A stretch of DNA of 34,075 nt from Betaproteobacteria bacterium (GTDB lineage: Bacteria; Pseudomonadota; Gammaproteobacteria; Burkholderiales; Rhodocyclaceae). Positions 19,872 to 28,787 of the stretch are shown here, one piece after another. Under the pieces are notes generated by a model. The model saw nothing but the letters and a program-made list of their open reading frames with translations. It was not told where the DNA came from and made no database searches. The number at the start of each line of letters is the position of its first letter. Positions within the stretch are counted from its first letter, which is position 1. The position numbers and the translations under genes were made by a program. The DNA lies in the NCBI GenBank assembly GCA_009777925.1, contig WRKX01000013.1, positions 1-34,075 of the forward strand, written 5' to 3'.

Positions 19872-20387
19872 TCAGGCCATAATATTCATGAATTCAGGAT
19901 CGGCGAGCAGCGCCGCCAAATCCAGGCGATGCCATTTACCGTCATCGCTGTCGATGAACAGTCCGGCATCCCATACTTTTTCAGTGGAAGCAGGCTCCAC
20001 CTTGAAATCTGCCGGTTTTTTCAGCCCCAGCAAACCAGATACCAAAAGAGAAACGTTATTGCCAAAACGAGTTCCAACAAGCAACAGGCGCACACTGGAA
20101 TTATGCAGCAAAGTCGGCTCTTCGCCGATAAATGCCGGAAAATCGGTAACGGCATGCAGGTTGCCCCGGATATTCGCCAGGCCGAGGAACGATGCCCGGG
20201 TCAGGGGAACCGGCGTCAGCAGGGGCAAGGTGGATATAACCTCGCCGGAAGCCGACAAATCCAGCAGCCAACGCGATTTTCCCGCCTGGACTCCCAGGAG
20301 AGACGCCGAGCGCTCCCCGGAAGCGGCGTCGACAAGCCTACGGGAGAGATACTCCTGGAATTCACGCAGGCTCACACGTCGGGACAT
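19872..20387 (-). CDS. pilI: PilI: CheW-like coupling protein
   Basis: This 171-residue CheW-domain protein would couple PilJ to ChpA. Recognisable features are the N-terminal SLREFQEYLSRRLVDA, the CheW strand and turn block in LTPVPLTRASFLGLANIRGN (the GLANIRG segment is characteristic) and LLVSGLLGLKKPADF near the end. The length matches PilI proteins. It is located between pilH and pilJ with 15-bp gaps on both sides, in the usual operon order. Confidence 0.92.
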   Translation of the reverse strand: MSRRVSLREFQEYLSRRLVDAASGERSASLLGVQAGKSRWLLDLSASGEVISTLPLLTPVPLTRASFLGLANIRGNLHAVTDFPAFIGEEPTLLHNSSVRLLLVGTRFGNNVSLLVSGLLGLKKPADFKVEPASTEKVWDAGLFIDSDDGKWHRLDLAALLADPEFMNIMA

Positions 20388-20402
20388 AGCCTGATCCTCT
20401 GC

Positions 20403-20768
20403 CTATCCCAATGCCGCAATTGCCGCCAATAATTCCTGTTCGTTGATCGGCTTGGTCAGATAATTATCCGCTCCCTGCCGCAATCCCCAGATCTTGTCGG
20501 TTTCCTGATTTTTGGAAGTACAAATGATGACCGGAATATTCCTGGCTCCGACATCGCGTTTCAGATTGCGGGTTGCCTGATAACCATTCGTCCCCGGCAT
20601 GATGACATCCATGATCACAAGGTCAGGCTGCTCGGCCTTGGCCTTGGCAATGCCATCTTCGCCATTTTCGGCAACCAGAGTCTGATACCCGTGTTTCTTC
20701 AAGAGTTCTGTCATGACAAAGCGTTCCGTAGGCGAGTCGTCAACCACCAGAACTTTTTTGATTGTCAT
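20403..20768 (-). CDS. pilH: PilH: single-domain response regulator
   Basis: This is a 121-residue stand-alone receiver domain. It has the acidic pair VVDDS, the phospho-acceptor aspartate in LVIMDVIMPGTNG, the conserved threonine in PVIICTSKNQ and the lysine in YLTKPINEQE. In known Pil-Chp systems PilH modulates pilus retraction or acts as a phosphate sink alongside PilG. A strong AAAGGAGA ribosome binding site precedes the ATG. It lies 18 bp after pilG. Confidence 0.94.
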   Translation of the reverse strand: MTIKKVLVVDDSPTERFVMTELLKKHGYQTLVAENGEDGIAKAKAEQPDLVIMDVIMPGTNGYQATRNLKRDVGARNIPVIICTSKNQETDKIWGLRQGADNYLTKPINEQELLAAIAALG

Positions 20769-20786
20769 ATCTATTTCTCCTTTAAT

Positions 20787-21194
20787 TTACTTTGCTGTCG
20801 CACCCGGACTATGGGCAAATTCAGCCACCGTCTGCAACAATGTATCTTTGGTAAAAGGTTTTGTCAGATACTGGTTGGAGCCGACCAGACGCCCCTTGGC
20901 ACGGTCGAACAGACCGTCTTTGGACGAGAGCATGATAACCGGGGTTTCCTTGAAATGCTGACTCTTTTTGATAATGGCGCAGGTCTGGTAGCCATCAAGT
21001 CGCGGCATCATGATGTCGCAGAAGATAATGTCCGGACGGTTATTGGCAATTTTGGACAGGGCGTCAAAACCGTCTTCGGCCAGGATGACTTCGCAGCCAA
21101 CCTGAAGCAGAAAAATCTCGGCGCTGCGACGAATGGTGCGACTGTCATCAATGACCATCACCTTCGTGCCTTTCAGATTCGCAATGTCTGCCAA
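20787..21194 (-). CDS. pilG: PilG: response regulator of the Pil-Chp system (TTG start)
   Basis: This receiver-domain protein promotes pilus extension and cAMP signalling in the studied systems. Visible features are VMVIDDSRTIRR, the phospho-acceptor DIIFCDIMMPRLDGYQTC, the strand PVIMLSSKDG and the lysine in YLTKPFTKD. The ORF track starts at an upstream ATG at 21266, which would add 24 residues unlike the family. A TTG at 21194 is preceded by AGGAG (21202-21206, minus strand) with seven bases between, giving LADIANLKGTKVMVIDDS and a normal 135-residue protein, so I choose TTG. It is the first gene of pilGHIJ-chpA. Confidence 0.92.
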   Translation of the reverse strand: MADIANLKGTKVMVIDDSRTIRRSAEIFLLQVGCEVILAEDGFDALSKIANNRPDIIFCDIMMPRLDGYQTCAIIKKSQHFKETPVIMLSSKDGLFDRAKGRLVGSNQYLTKPFTKDTLLQTVAEFAHSPGATAK

Positions 21195-21268
21195 AATCGA
21201 ACTCCTGAAATACTCTGTTTTTAGCACTATGTCCAGAATGGCGCATCTGCAAAACAGAACAAACACAT

Positions 21269-21299
21269 ATTATAAGTGTAACACCCGAAAGCGCTTTCG
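21269..21299 (-). promoter_or_regulatory. Putative pilG-operon promoter with palindromic operator
   Basis: Reading the minus strand, a perfect TATAAT lies at 21274-21269, leaving a leader of about 68 bases before the TTG start. Where a -35 box would be expected (around 21291-21298) there is no TTGACA-like sequence. Instead there is the perfect 14-bp palindrome CGAAAGCGCTTTCG (21286-21299). This suggests a regulator site over the -35 region. The GAAAGCGCTTTC core resembles LacI-family operators, but the regulator is unknown. Confidence 0.45.
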
Positions 21300-21368
21300 C
21301 TCATGTTTTCAATGCGCCATTCCTACTTGTAGGCATGAAACGCAACAATTTGCAATTGCTCCGCTCAT

Positions 21369-21386
21369 CTCGTCATAAATGACGAG
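21369..21386. repeat. Perfect 8-bp inverted repeat upstream of thiD
   Basis: CTCGTCAT-AA-ATGACGAG forms a perfect 8-bp stem with a 2-base loop. No T run follows, so it is a poor terminator on either strand. It lies about 25 bases before a TAAAAT box (21411-21416) that could be part of a thiD promoter, so an operator is possible. Confidence 0.4.
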
Positions 21387-21499
21387 AATTGCGCTTAACG
21401 TGTGTTCAGGTAAAATCATGTCTATCTTACCCAATCATCTTTCGCTGCGCCAGACTTTTACAGGTTTCTCCCAGCAAAGTCCGGTGAAATTTTGCCTCA

Positions 21500-22297
21500 A
21501 TGCCACCAAATCCGCCCGCAGTGCTTGTCTTCGCCGCCAGCGACCCTGTGTGCGGCGCGGGTTTGCAAGCAGACATTCTCACCCTTTCCGCCCTTGGCTG
21601 CCAGCCGCTCACTGTGGTCACGGCCCTGACCGCGCAGGATACAACAGGCGTTGAGGCCGTTCTTCCGGTAGCGGCGGATTTTGTCCGGCAACAGCTTCAT
21701 TGCCTGGCAGCGGACATTGCCATTGCCGCCATCAAGGTCGGGCTGTTGGGAAACGCCGATCACGCGCGTATCGCGGCAGACGCGGCAATGAAGCTCAAAG
21801 TGCCGCTGGTGCTTGACCCGGTGCTGGCCTCCGGGCGGGGAGACAAACTGGCGGACGAATCCTTGCGCGAAGCCTTGCTTGCAATCCTATTGCCGCATAC
21901 TGAACTCATCACGCCCAACATACCGGAAGCCTATGCCCTGTTCCCGGAGATGCCGCCGGATGCGCCCCTGCCGCAATTAGCGCAGCGCATGATCGCGCGG
22001 GGGGCGCGGCATGTGTTGATTACCGGCGCACATGCCCCGACCCCGGAAGTTATCAACACCCTGTACAGCGCAGAAGGCAAAATCCGCGCGGATCATTGGC
22101 CGCGCCTGGCTAATTCCTATCATGGTTCAGGCTGTACTCTGGCTTCCGCCGTTGCCGCTTTTTTGGCGCGGGGATACGACATGGAAGCCGCAGTATACGA
22201 AGCGCAATGTTATGTCTCGCAAACCCTACGCCATGCCCATCATCCGGGGCGGGGACAGGCGATTCCAAACCGCCTCTTCGCCCTGCCCCTGCCATGA
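21500..22297 (+). CDS. thiD: Hydroxymethylpyrimidine/phosphomethylpyrimidine kinase
   Basis: ThiD phosphorylates HMP and HMP-P to make HMP-PP for thiamine synthesis, in the ribokinase fold. The 265-residue protein shows VLVFAASDPVCGAGLQADI at the N-terminus, the substrate-binding block VTALTAQDTTGV, LDPVLASGRGDKL and the anion-hole/ATP motif YHGSGCTLASA. In many family members the first block reads AGSDPSGGAG; here it is AASDPVCGAG, a modest variation. Its last bases overlap the thiE start as ATGA, so the two thiamine genes are probably coupled. Confidence 0.94.
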   Translation: MPPNPPAVLVFAASDPVCGAGLQADILTLSALGCQPLTVVTALTAQDTTGVEAVLPVAADFVRQQLHCLAADIAIAAIKVGLLGNADHARIAADAAMKLKVPLVLDPVLASGRGDKLADESLREALLAILLPHTELITPNIPEAYALFPEMPPDAPLPQLAQRMIARGARHVLITGAHAPTPEVINTLYSAEGKIRADHWPRLANSYHGSGCTLASAVAAFLARGYDMEAAVYEAQCYVSQTLRHAHHPGRGQAIPNRLFALPLP

Positions 22298-22965
22298 AGC
22301 CATCCCATCCGCCCTTGCGTGGCCTGTATGCCGTAACGCCGGACGAGCCGGATACGGACAAGCTGCTTACAGCGGTTAACGCGGTTCTGGCAGGCGGCTG
22401 TCGTTTGGTGCAGTATCGCCACAAAACGGCGGATGCCCTCCTGCGCCGCCAACAGGCACAAGCCGTAAACGATCTTTGCCGGACACACGGCGCGGCCTTG
22501 ATAATCAACGACGATATCCGTCTGGCCAGGGAAATCGGCGCGGCAGGCGCGCATCTGGGCAGGGGCGACGCCAACCCGGAAGAGGCGCGTAAAATACTGG
22601 GCGATGTGGCAATCATCGGCATATCCTGCTATCAGGATTTTAGCCGCGCGGAAAATTTTGCTCGCGCTTACTGCGCTGAGGATATTCGCCAACAAGCGTA
22701 TGTGGCTTTTGGCGCGGCTTATCCTTCCCTTAGCAAACCGGACGCTCCATTGGCATCAACAGAAATTTTCCGCCGCGCCTCTCGTCTTGCGCTGCCCGTG
22801 TGCGCCATCGGCGGCATTACCCTGGAAAATGCCGCGCCGCTCATGCGGATGGGGGTTATGATGCTGGCCGTCATTCACGATATTTTTTCCCGCCCCGCCG
22901 CCGCCATCACGGCGCGGGTGGAAGCCTACCAAAAACTTTTTGAGGAATCGCCCCATGTCTCTTAA
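22294..22965 (+). CDS. thiE: Thiamine phosphate synthase
   Basis: ThiE joins HMP-PP, the product of the adjacent ThiD, with HET-P (THZ-P) to form thiamine phosphate, using a TIM-barrel fold. The ORF track starts 29 codons early. The ATG at 22294 gives a 223-residue protein starting [18 protein letters not shown]. Family motifs are [48 protein letters not shown] and the phosphate-binding [10 protein letters not shown]. The end overlaps hemL by 11 bases. Confidence 0.94.
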   Translation: MKPSHPPLRGLYAVTPDEPDTDKLLTAVNAVLAGGCRLVQYRHKTADALLRRQQAQAVNDLCRTHGAALIINDDIRLAREIGAAGAHLGRGDANPEEARKILGDVAIIGISCYQDFSRAENFARAYCAEDIRQQAYVAFGAAYPSLSKPDAPLASTEIFRRASRLALPVCAIGGITLENAAPLMRMGVMMLAVIHDIFSRPAAAITARVEAYQKLFEESPHVS

Positions 22966-24232
22966 CGCCAGCCTGTTTGCCAAAGCCCAACGTTTTATCC
23001 CCGGCGGGGTCAATTCGCCGGTACGCGCCTTTCGCTCGGTGGGCGGCGTGCCGCGCTTCTTCGCCAAAGGGACGGGCGCAAGATTTCAGGATGTGGAAGG
23101 ACGGGAATATCTTGATTACGTAGGTTCGTGGGGGCCGTTGATTCTCGGACACGCCCACCCGGAAGTTGTTGCCGCAGTGCAGGAAGCTGCCGAACGGGGG
23201 CTTTCCTTCGGCGCGCCAACCGAGGCGGAAATCGAATTGGCGGAACTCCTCTGTCGGCTTGTGCCGTCACTGGAGATGGCGCGCCTCGTCTCTTCCGGCA
23301 CGGAAGCCACCATGAGCGCCATTCGTCTGGCGCGGGGCTACAGCGGACGCGACCTGCTGGTGAAATTCGAGGGCTGTTATCACGGGCATAGCGACAGCCT
23401 TCTGGTCAAGGCAGGCTCAGGTCTCCTCACTTTCGGCAATCCATCCTCCGGCGGCGTTCCGGCGGACATTGCCCGGCATACGCTGGTGCTGCCCTACAAT
23501 GATCCCGAGGCGCTGACCGACGCCTTCGCCCGCCACCCTGATGCCATTGCAGCCGTCATTGTGGAGCCGGTTGCCGGCAATATGAATCTGATAATGCCGC
23601 GCCCGGAATTTCTTGCCGCCTGCCGCGAGCTTACCGCCCGGCATGGCGCAACCCTGATTTTCGATGAGGTCATGACCGGCTTCAGGGTAGGGTTAGGCTC
23701 GGCGCAAGGTCTCTATGGCATCACGCCTGATCTTTCCACTTTCGGCAAGGTTATCGGCGGCGGAATGCCGCTTGCGGCTTTTGGCGGCAAACGGGAGATC
23801 ATGGAAAAAATCTCTCCTTTAGGGCCGGTATATCAGGCAGGAACATTGTCCGGCAATCCGCTTGCGGTAGCGGCAGGGCTTGCGACCCTGCGTCTGGTGC
23901 AGGCGGACGGGTTTTATGAAACCTTGTCTGCCCGTGCCCGCCGCTTATGCGAAGGCTTGTGTCAGGCCGCAGAGAAACATAATGCGCCTTTCTCCGCGCA
24001 AAGCATCGGCGGCATGTTCGGGCTTTATTTCGCGCCGACGCCGCCTGCCTCTTTCGCGGAAGTCATGGCCTCTGACGCTGCCGCGTTCAATCGCTTTTTC
24101 CACGCCATGCTGGAGGCCGGACATTATTTCGCCCCTTCCGCGTTCGAGGCGGGTTTTGTTTCTGCCGCGCACAGCGAGGCAGACATCAACGCCACCATAG
24201 AAGCCGCTGAACAATTTTTCGCGGCGTTTTGA
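22955..24232 (+). CDS. hemL: Glutamate-1-semialdehyde 2,1-aminomutase
   Basis: HemL converts glutamate-1-semialdehyde to 5-aminolevulinate in the C5 haem pathway, using PLP. The 425-residue length fits. It starts [20 protein letters not shown] at 22955, five codons after the ORF-track start. Family blocks are [44 protein letters not shown] and [13 protein letters not shown]. The PLP lysine is in [18 protein letters not shown], followed by [12 protein letters not shown]. It overlaps thiE by 11 bases. The thiD-thiE-hemL order beside pilG is seen in several betaproteobacteria. Confidence 0.96.
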   Translation: MSLNASLFAKAQRFIPGGVNSPVRAFRSVGGVPRFFAKGTGARFQDVEGREYLDYVGSWGPLILGHAHPEVVAAVQEAAERGLSFGAPTEAEIELAELLCRLVPSLEMARLVSSGTEATMSAIRLARGYSGRDLLVKFEGCYHGHSDSLLVKAGSGLLTFGNPSSGGVPADIARHTLVLPYNDPEALTDAFARHPDAIAAVIVEPVAGNMNLIMPRPEFLAACRELTARHGATLIFDEVMTGFRVGLGSAQGLYGITPDLSTFGKVIGGGMPLAAFGGKREIMEKISPLGPVYQAGTLSGNPLAVAAGLATLRLVQADGFYETLSARARRLCEGLCQAAEKHNAPFSAQSIGGMFGLYFAPTPPASFAEVMASDAAAFNRFFHAMLEAGHYFAPSAFEAGFVSAAHSEADINATIEAAEQFFAAF

Positions 24233-24286
24233 GCGGCATACTTCGCAGCGTCGGCAAGCCTTCTTGTGCTGAAAGGATGTTAGTTT

Positions 24287-24844
24287 ATGTGCCACTTCGT
24301 CACAGCCATTGTAGGTGGTAGCGTGGATCTCGCTCGGCTGAATGCAATTGCAAAAAAGCATCATCGCTTCTTTGAACCCATCAAGAATGATTCTGTGGAG
24401 TCCTACCTGCAAAAGAATGAGGTCTATTTATCAACGCTACCGCACCGGGCAATGTGCGATTGTGGAACCTCTCTCGGATGGCTTCCCCGGCACTTAGTAA
24501 GTGCTCCAAAGCCTGTTAGCGGCGCAAAGATCGCCAAACTTCAGCGCATGGGGTGGAGTGAAACGAAGATTTCTCGTTGGCTTCAGTCCAAGGAACGTGA
24601 TCGCCAAACTTGGAACCCGCCTTCGCCAGATGATCTGTCGAATGACAAACAGAACGACAATTGGCTGGCACTAGCAGAAGAGGTACTCTCCGAACCCGCT
24701 GTGTCGTCGTTTGGGCTTATGGTTCATTGCTACAGAAGAGGTCTTGAGGATAGCATTCCTTTCAAAGGACGGGAAGACGTTGACCTCAGTCGCAAGGCTC
24801 TAGCGTCTATGGAGGATTGCAAGCTCTATGTCTTCCGCAAATAG
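24287..24844 (+). CDS. Hypothetical protein, cysteine-containing, unknown function
   Basis: I do not recognise a characterised family. The 185-residue product begins MCHFVTAIVGGSVDLARLNA and has a short cysteine cluster MCDCGTSLGW near residue 56. A possible helix-turn-helix-like stretch follows at about 80-100 (AKIAKLQRMGWSETKISRWL), with an acidic tail half. No signal peptide or membrane segment is seen. A GAAAGGATG-type ribosome binding site precedes the ATG. Codons are noticeably less GC-rich than in the flanking hemL and glyQ genes. It stands alone between two core operons, and a MITE-like element begins exactly after its stop codon. These points suggest recent acquisition, but function cannot be inferred. 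Confidence 0.7.
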   Translation: MCHFVTAIVGGSVDLARLNAIAKKHHRFFEPIKNDSVESYLQKNEVYLSTLPHRAMCDCGTSLGWLPRHLVSAPKPVSGAKIAKLQRMGWSETKISRWLQSKERDRQTWNPPSPDDLSNDKQNDNWLALAEEVLSEPAVSSFGLMVHCYRRGLEDSIPFKGREDVDLSRKALASMEDCKLYVFRK

Positions 24845-25013
24845 TATAGTGATTCGCGCATATAAAGAGACTGTTGGAAAAATGATGATTCAGCGAACTC
24901 TGGGAGCGCCGCGCACCAGCGCGGCCAAGCGGTAGAGCAGTCTGGCCGATGATGCCGGGCTAGTGCCCGGCGCTCCCAGGGGCGATGTTCCCGAAATTAT
25001 GTGAATCACTATA
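24845..25013. mobile_element. MITE-like element with Correia-like ends and paired REP hairpins (copy A)
   Basis: Perfect 11-bp terminal inverted repeats TATAGTGATTC (24845-24855) and GAATCACTATA (25003-25013) bound a 169-bp non-coding segment. The outermost TA on each side can be read as a target duplication, leaving TAGTGATTC ends. Inside are two inverted 24-base REP-like units, at 24902-24925 and 24954-24977. Their outer arms GGGAGCGCCG and CGGCGCTCCC pair with each other, and each unit also folds by itself into a 7-bp hairpin (GCCGCGC/GCGCGGC and GCCGGGC/GCCCGGC). There is no transposase inside. A decayed second copy is at 2156-2299. Confidence 0.8.
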
Positions 25014-25073
25014 ATGCACGTCATAACTACCTTGTACGTTAGGCGTGTTGAGCGTCTGAATCAAATGGTTTGC

Positions 25074-25101
25074 TTGGTTTTTACATCAGCAATAGTAAAA
25101 T
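25074..25101 (+). promoter_or_regulatory. Putative glyQ-operon promoter
   Basis: TTGGTT at 25074-25079 and TAAAAT at 25096-25101 are separated by 16 bases, about 30 bases before the glyQ ATG at 25130. A TTGCTT/TAGTAA pair with 17-base spacing overlaps it. Either could serve as a sigma-70 promoter just downstream of the MITE-like element. This is by eye only. Confidence 0.35.
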
Positions 25102-25129
25102 CTCGTCTTTCCGTTTTTTCGGACGTTGC

Positions 25130-26122
25130 ATGACGACCGCCGTAAAACCCAGCTTTCAGCAAATCATCCTTACGCTCCAGGAGTTCTGGAGTCGGCAGGG
25201 CTGCGCCCTGTTGCAGCCTTATGACATGGAAGTCGGCGCGGGCACAAGCCATACCGCCACTTTTCTACGCGCCATCGGGCCGGAACCCTGGCGCGCCGCC
25301 TACGTGCAGCCTTCGCGCCGCCCCAAGGACGGGCGTTATGGCGAAAATCCTAACCGGATGCAGCATTACTATCAATATCAGGTAGTGCTGAAACCCGCGC
25401 CGCCCGATATTATTGATCTGTACCTCGCATCGCTCGAAGCGTTGGGGTTTGATCTCAAAAAGAACGACGCGCGTTTTGTCGAGGACGACTGGGAAAATCC
25501 CACCCTGGGCGCGTGGGGCTTGGGCTGGGAAGTATGGATGAATGGCATGGAAGTCACCCAGTTCACCTATTTCCAGCAGGTCGGCGGCATTGACTGCAAG
25601 CCCATTACCGGCGAGATTACCTATGGCCTGGAACGTCTGGCAATGTACCTGCAAGGCGTGGAAAACGTCTATGATCTCATCTGGACAGATGGCGCAGCCC
25701 CCTTGGAGAGCAGCGAATCCCGCGCAGCGGGCAAGCGTGGAGGGTTCCTTACCTATGGCGACGTGTACCACCAGAACGAAGTCGAGCAGTCAGCCTATAA
25801 CTTTGAGCATTCGGATGCTACATTCCTGTTCGATGCTTTCAATGCCTATGAGAGACAGGCGCAGAATTTAATGACCGCGCAACTGGTGCTGCCCGCCTAC
25901 GAGCAGATATTGAAAGCCGCGCACACCTTCAATTTGCTCGACGCGCGTGGCGCGATTTCCGTTACCGAACGCGCTGCCTACATTGGTCGCATCCGCAACC
26001 TGGCACGTAGTGTCGCGCAAAGTTATCTGGATTCCCGCGCCCGCCTTGGTTTTCCGATGGCGCAAAAGGAACGAGCCGAGGAAGCTCTGGCTCAAATCGC
26101 ACGGAGCGCCGCCCGCCCATGA
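25130..26122 (+). CDS. glyQ: Glycine-tRNA ligase alpha subunit
   Basis: GlyQ is the catalytic subunit of the bacterial alpha2-beta2 glycyl-tRNA synthetase. The ATG at 25130 ([20 protein letters not shown]) is chosen over the ORF-track start 20 codons upstream, because it fits the family N-terminus and gives 330 residues. Diagnostic blocks are [59 protein letters not shown] and [20 protein letters not shown]. The stop overlaps the glyS start as ATGA, as expected for subunits needed in equal amounts. Confidence 0.97.
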   Translation: MTTAVKPSFQQIILTLQEFWSRQGCALLQPYDMEVGAGTSHTATFLRAIGPEPWRAAYVQPSRRPKDGRYGENPNRMQHYYQYQVVLKPAPPDIIDLYLASLEALGFDLKKNDARFVEDDWENPTLGAWGLGWEVWMNGMEVTQFTYFQQVGGIDCKPITGEITYGLERLAMYLQGVENVYDLIWTDGAAPLESSESRAAGKRGGFLTYGDVYHQNEVEQSAYNFEHSDATFLFDAFNAYERQAQNLMTAQLVLPAYEQILKAAHTFNLLDARGAISVTERAAYIGRIRNLARSVAQSYLDSRARLGFPMAQKERAEEALAQIARSAARP

Positions 26123-28224
26123 CTGCCCAAAATCTCCTTGTCGAAATCGTTGTCGAAGAACTCCCGCCCAAGGCGCTGAAGACTTTGGGCGAGAGTTTCG
26201 CCGCCCTGCTGGCATCTTCCCTCAAACAGGACGGACTGGCTGCGGAAAACACCACCGTCACCGCCTTCGCCACGCCGCGCCGCCTGGCCGCGCACATTAC
26301 CGGGGCGCTTGCCGTCGCTCCCGACAAGGCGGTATCGAAGAAACTGATGCCGGTAGCCGTCGGACTGGACGCGGCGGGTATGCCCACGCCCGCATTACTG
26401 AAAAAACTGGACAGCCTCGGCGCGGACGCCTCCGCCGCTGAAAAATTGCGTCGTGAAAACGACGGCAAGACTGATAACTTGTTCTACGACAGCGCCGTCA
26501 AGGGGGCGACACTTGCCGAAGGGCTGCAAAAGGCCATCGAGACGACGCTGGCCGCGTTGCCGATCCCGAAGGTGATGAGCTACCAACTGGCCGATGGCTG
26601 GACGAGCGTCAATTTCGCGCGTCCCGCGCATACGCTTCTGGCTCTCCACGGCGCGGCAGTCGTGCCGGTTACTGCGCTTGGCCTATCTTCCGGCAATGTT
26701 ACAAATGGGCATCGCTTTGAAGCGAGCGTCGAACCCATTCCCATTGAACACGCCGATGCTTACGCCAAAACCCTGCTCGACAAGGGCGCGGTCATTGCTT
26801 CCTTTGCCGAGCGCCGCGCTGAAATTGTCCGCCAGTTGGCGGCGGCTGCGAAAAAGGCGGGGGACGGTCTTCGTCCGGTAGAAGACGACGCGCTGCTTGA
26901 CGAAGTGACCGCGCTTACTGAACGCCCAAATGTCCTCATTGGCGAGTTCGAGCCGGAATTTCTGGCAGTGCCGCAGGAATGCCTGATTCTGACGATGAAG
27001 GCAAACCAGAAGTATTTTCCGCTACTGGATACAACCGGAAAACTTACCCACCGCTTCCTGATCGTCAGCAACCTCACTCCCCTCGATCCTTCCGCCATCG
27101 TAAGCGGCAATGAGCGCGTCGTGCGTCCCCGCCTGGCCGACGCCAAATTCTTTTTCGATCAGGATCGCAAAAAAACTCTTGCTTCCCGTGTTCCGGCGCT
27201 GGCAAAGGTTGTCTATCACAATAAATTCGGTAGCCAGTTAGAGCGTAGCGAACGGGTGTCCGCCATTGCCTGCGCCATCGTGAACAAACTGCCGGAAGGT
27301 TTTATTTCCGCGGAGATGGTCGTACAAGCCGCAGAACTTGCCAAAGCCGATCTGCTTACGGACATGGTAGGCGAATTTCCCGAATTGCAAGGCGTTATGG
27401 GGCGCTATTACGCCTTATACGATGGTTTACCCGCAGACGTTGCCGACGCTATCGCAGATCACTATAAACCGCGTTTTGCGGGCGATACCCTGCCGCGCGG
27501 CAGGGTCGGCATGGTCGTTGCGCTGGCGGACAAGCTGGAGACGCTGGCGGGCATGTTCAGCATTGGGCAAACACCCACCGGCGACAAAGACCCCTTTGCG
27601 CTACGCCGCCACGCGCTCGGCGTGATTCGGATTATGACGGAAGGCGGAGTGGATGTGCCTATTTCCGATCTGCTTGATCTGGCGGTGGCGCATTTCAGCG
27701 GAACGGGGGCCGAAAAACAACTGGCGGAATTCATCTTTGATCGCCTTGCCGTCAACCTGCGCGAACAGGGTTTTACCGCGCAGGAAGTCGACGCGGTGCT
27801 TGCGCTGAATCCGCAGTTGCTCTCCGACATCAATAAGCGTCTGACCGCCGCGCGTGTCTTCGCAACCCTGCCGGAAGCCCCGGCGCTTGCCGCCGCCAAC
27901 AAGCGGGTCGGTAACATTCTGAAGAAAGCCGAAGAGGTTACGATTACACAGCTTGATACCGCCCTGTTGCAGGAACCCGCCGAGATCGCATTGGCCAACG
28001 CGCTGAACAGCGTCGCGCCTCTGGCGAATGCTGCCTTCGAGGCGGGCGATTATAGCGGCTCGCTGCAAACGCTCGCGGCTCTGCGTGATCCCGTGGACGC
28101 TTTTTTCGATAAAGTTATGGTCAATGTCGAAGACCGGAAATTACGCGCCAATCGCTTTGCGTTGCTTACCCAGCTACGCGACGCGATGAACAGGGTTGCC
28201 GATCTTGCAAGGCTGTCGACCTGA
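26119..28224 (+). CDS. glyS: Glycine-tRNA ligase beta subunit
   Basis: GlyS is the 701-residue tRNA-binding partner of GlyQ. The N-terminus [20 protein letters not shown] is characteristic, as are [49 protein letters not shown] and [20 protein letters not shown]. The HD-like catalytic remnant region is [20 protein letters not shown], followed by [19 protein letters not shown]. The C-terminal DALR-type anticodon-binding region ends near [20 protein letters not shown]. It is coupled to glyQ by ATGA and followed after 17 bp by gmhB. Confidence 0.97.
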   Translation: MTAQNLLVEIVVEELPPKALKTLGESFAALLASSLKQDGLAAENTTVTAFATPRRLAAHITGALAVAPDKAVSKKLMPVAVGLDAAGMPTPALLKKLDSLGADASAAEKLRRENDGKTDNLFYDSAVKGATLAEGLQKAIETTLAALPIPKVMSYQLADGWTSVNFARPAHTLLALHGAAVVPVTALGLSSGNVTNGHRFEASVEPIPIEHADAYAKTLLDKGAVIASFAERRAEIVRQLAAAAKKAGDGLRPVEDDALLDEVTALTERPNVLIGEFEPEFLAVPQECLILTMKANQKYFPLLDTTGKLTHRFLIVSNLTPLDPSAIVSGNERVVRPRLADAKFFFDQDRKKTLASRVPALAKVVYHNKFGSQLERSERVSAIACAIVNKLPEGFISAEMVVQAAELAKADLLTDMVGEFPELQGVMGRYYALYDGLPADVADAIADHYKPRFAGDTLPRGRVGMVVALADKLETLAGMFSIGQTPTGDKDPFALRRHALGVIRIMTEGGVDVPISDLLDLAVAHFSGTGAEKQLAEFIFDRLAVNLREQGFTAQEVDAVLALNPQLLSDINKRLTAARVFATLPEAPALAAANKRVGNILKKAEEVTITQLDTALLQEPAEIALANALNSVAPLANAAFEAGDYSGSLQTLAALRDPVDAFFDKVMVNVEDRKLRANRFALLTQLRDAMNRVADLARLST

Positions 28225-28241
28225 ACGGGAGGATTTCCAGC

Positions 28242-28787
28242 ATGAGCCTCATCATTCTCGACCGCGATGGCGTCATCAACTTTGATTCCGAACAATTCGT
28301 AAAATCACCCGACGAATGGCAGCCTATCCCCGGTTCGCTGGAAGCCATCGCGCGCCTTACCCAATCCGGCTACCGGGTAGTGGTCGCCACCAATCAGTCC
28401 GGCATAGGGCGCGGTTTGTTCGACATGGACGACCTGAACGCCATTCACGAAAAAATGCTGAAAGCCGTCCTGGCCGCAGGCGGGCATATCGCCGCTATTT
28501 TCTATTGTCCCCACACTGCGGACTCCAACTGCCCATGCCGCAAGCCCAGGCCGGGCATGTTTCATGACATTTCCGAGCGTTTCAATGCCGACCTTCAGGG
28601 CGTGCCCGCTATCGGCGATTCTCTGCGCGACCTTGAAGCAGCCGCGACAACGGGCTGCCAGCCCATTTTAACGCTCACCGGCAAGGGCGCAAAAACCAGC
28701 GCGGAACATGATTTGCCGCCCGGCACCCTGGAATTTGCCAGCCTTGCCGCTGCCGCAGATTACATTCTCAATAAGCAACGCGCATGA
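28242..28787 (+). CDS. gmhB: D-glycero-beta-D-manno-heptose 1,7-bisphosphate 7-phosphatase
   Basis: GmhB is a HAD-superfamily phosphatase in ADP-heptose synthesis for the lipopolysaccharide inner core. The 181-residue protein has the nucleophile motif LDRDGVIN, the second motif VVATNQSGIGRG, the zinc-binding loop CPHTADSNCPCRKPRPGMF and the acidic motif IGDSLRDLEAA. A GGAGG ribosome binding site precedes the ATG. The stop overlaps the plsC start (ATGA). The glyS-gmhB-plsC order is common in betaproteobacteria. Confidence 0.95.
   Translation: MSLIILDRDGVINFDSEQFVKSPDEWQPIPGSLEAIARLTQSGYRVVVATNQSGIGRGLFDMDDLNAIHEKMLKAVLAAGGHIAAIFYCPHTADSNCPCRKPRPGMFHDISERFNADLQGVPAIGDSLRDLEAAATTGCQPILTLTGKGAKTSAEHDLPPGTLEFASLAAAADYILNKQRA

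Larger units (their letters stand above)
21195..21499. other. Divergent intergenic region between pilG and thiD
   Basis: This 305-bp region separates the chemosensory operon (-) from the thiamine/haem genes (+). It contains a consensus -10 for pilG, a 14-bp perfect palindrome beside it, and a separate hairpin at 21369-21386. The ORF called at 21379 looks spurious. Some related bacteria have a rubredoxin gene here; I see no CxxC-type rubredoxin motif. Confidence 0.5.

Noticed and set aside
21379-21654. 91-aa ORF upstream of and overlapping thiD, considered as a rubredoxin or leader peptide
   Set aside because: No CxxC pairs of the rubredoxin type, and most of it is thiD read in another frame.
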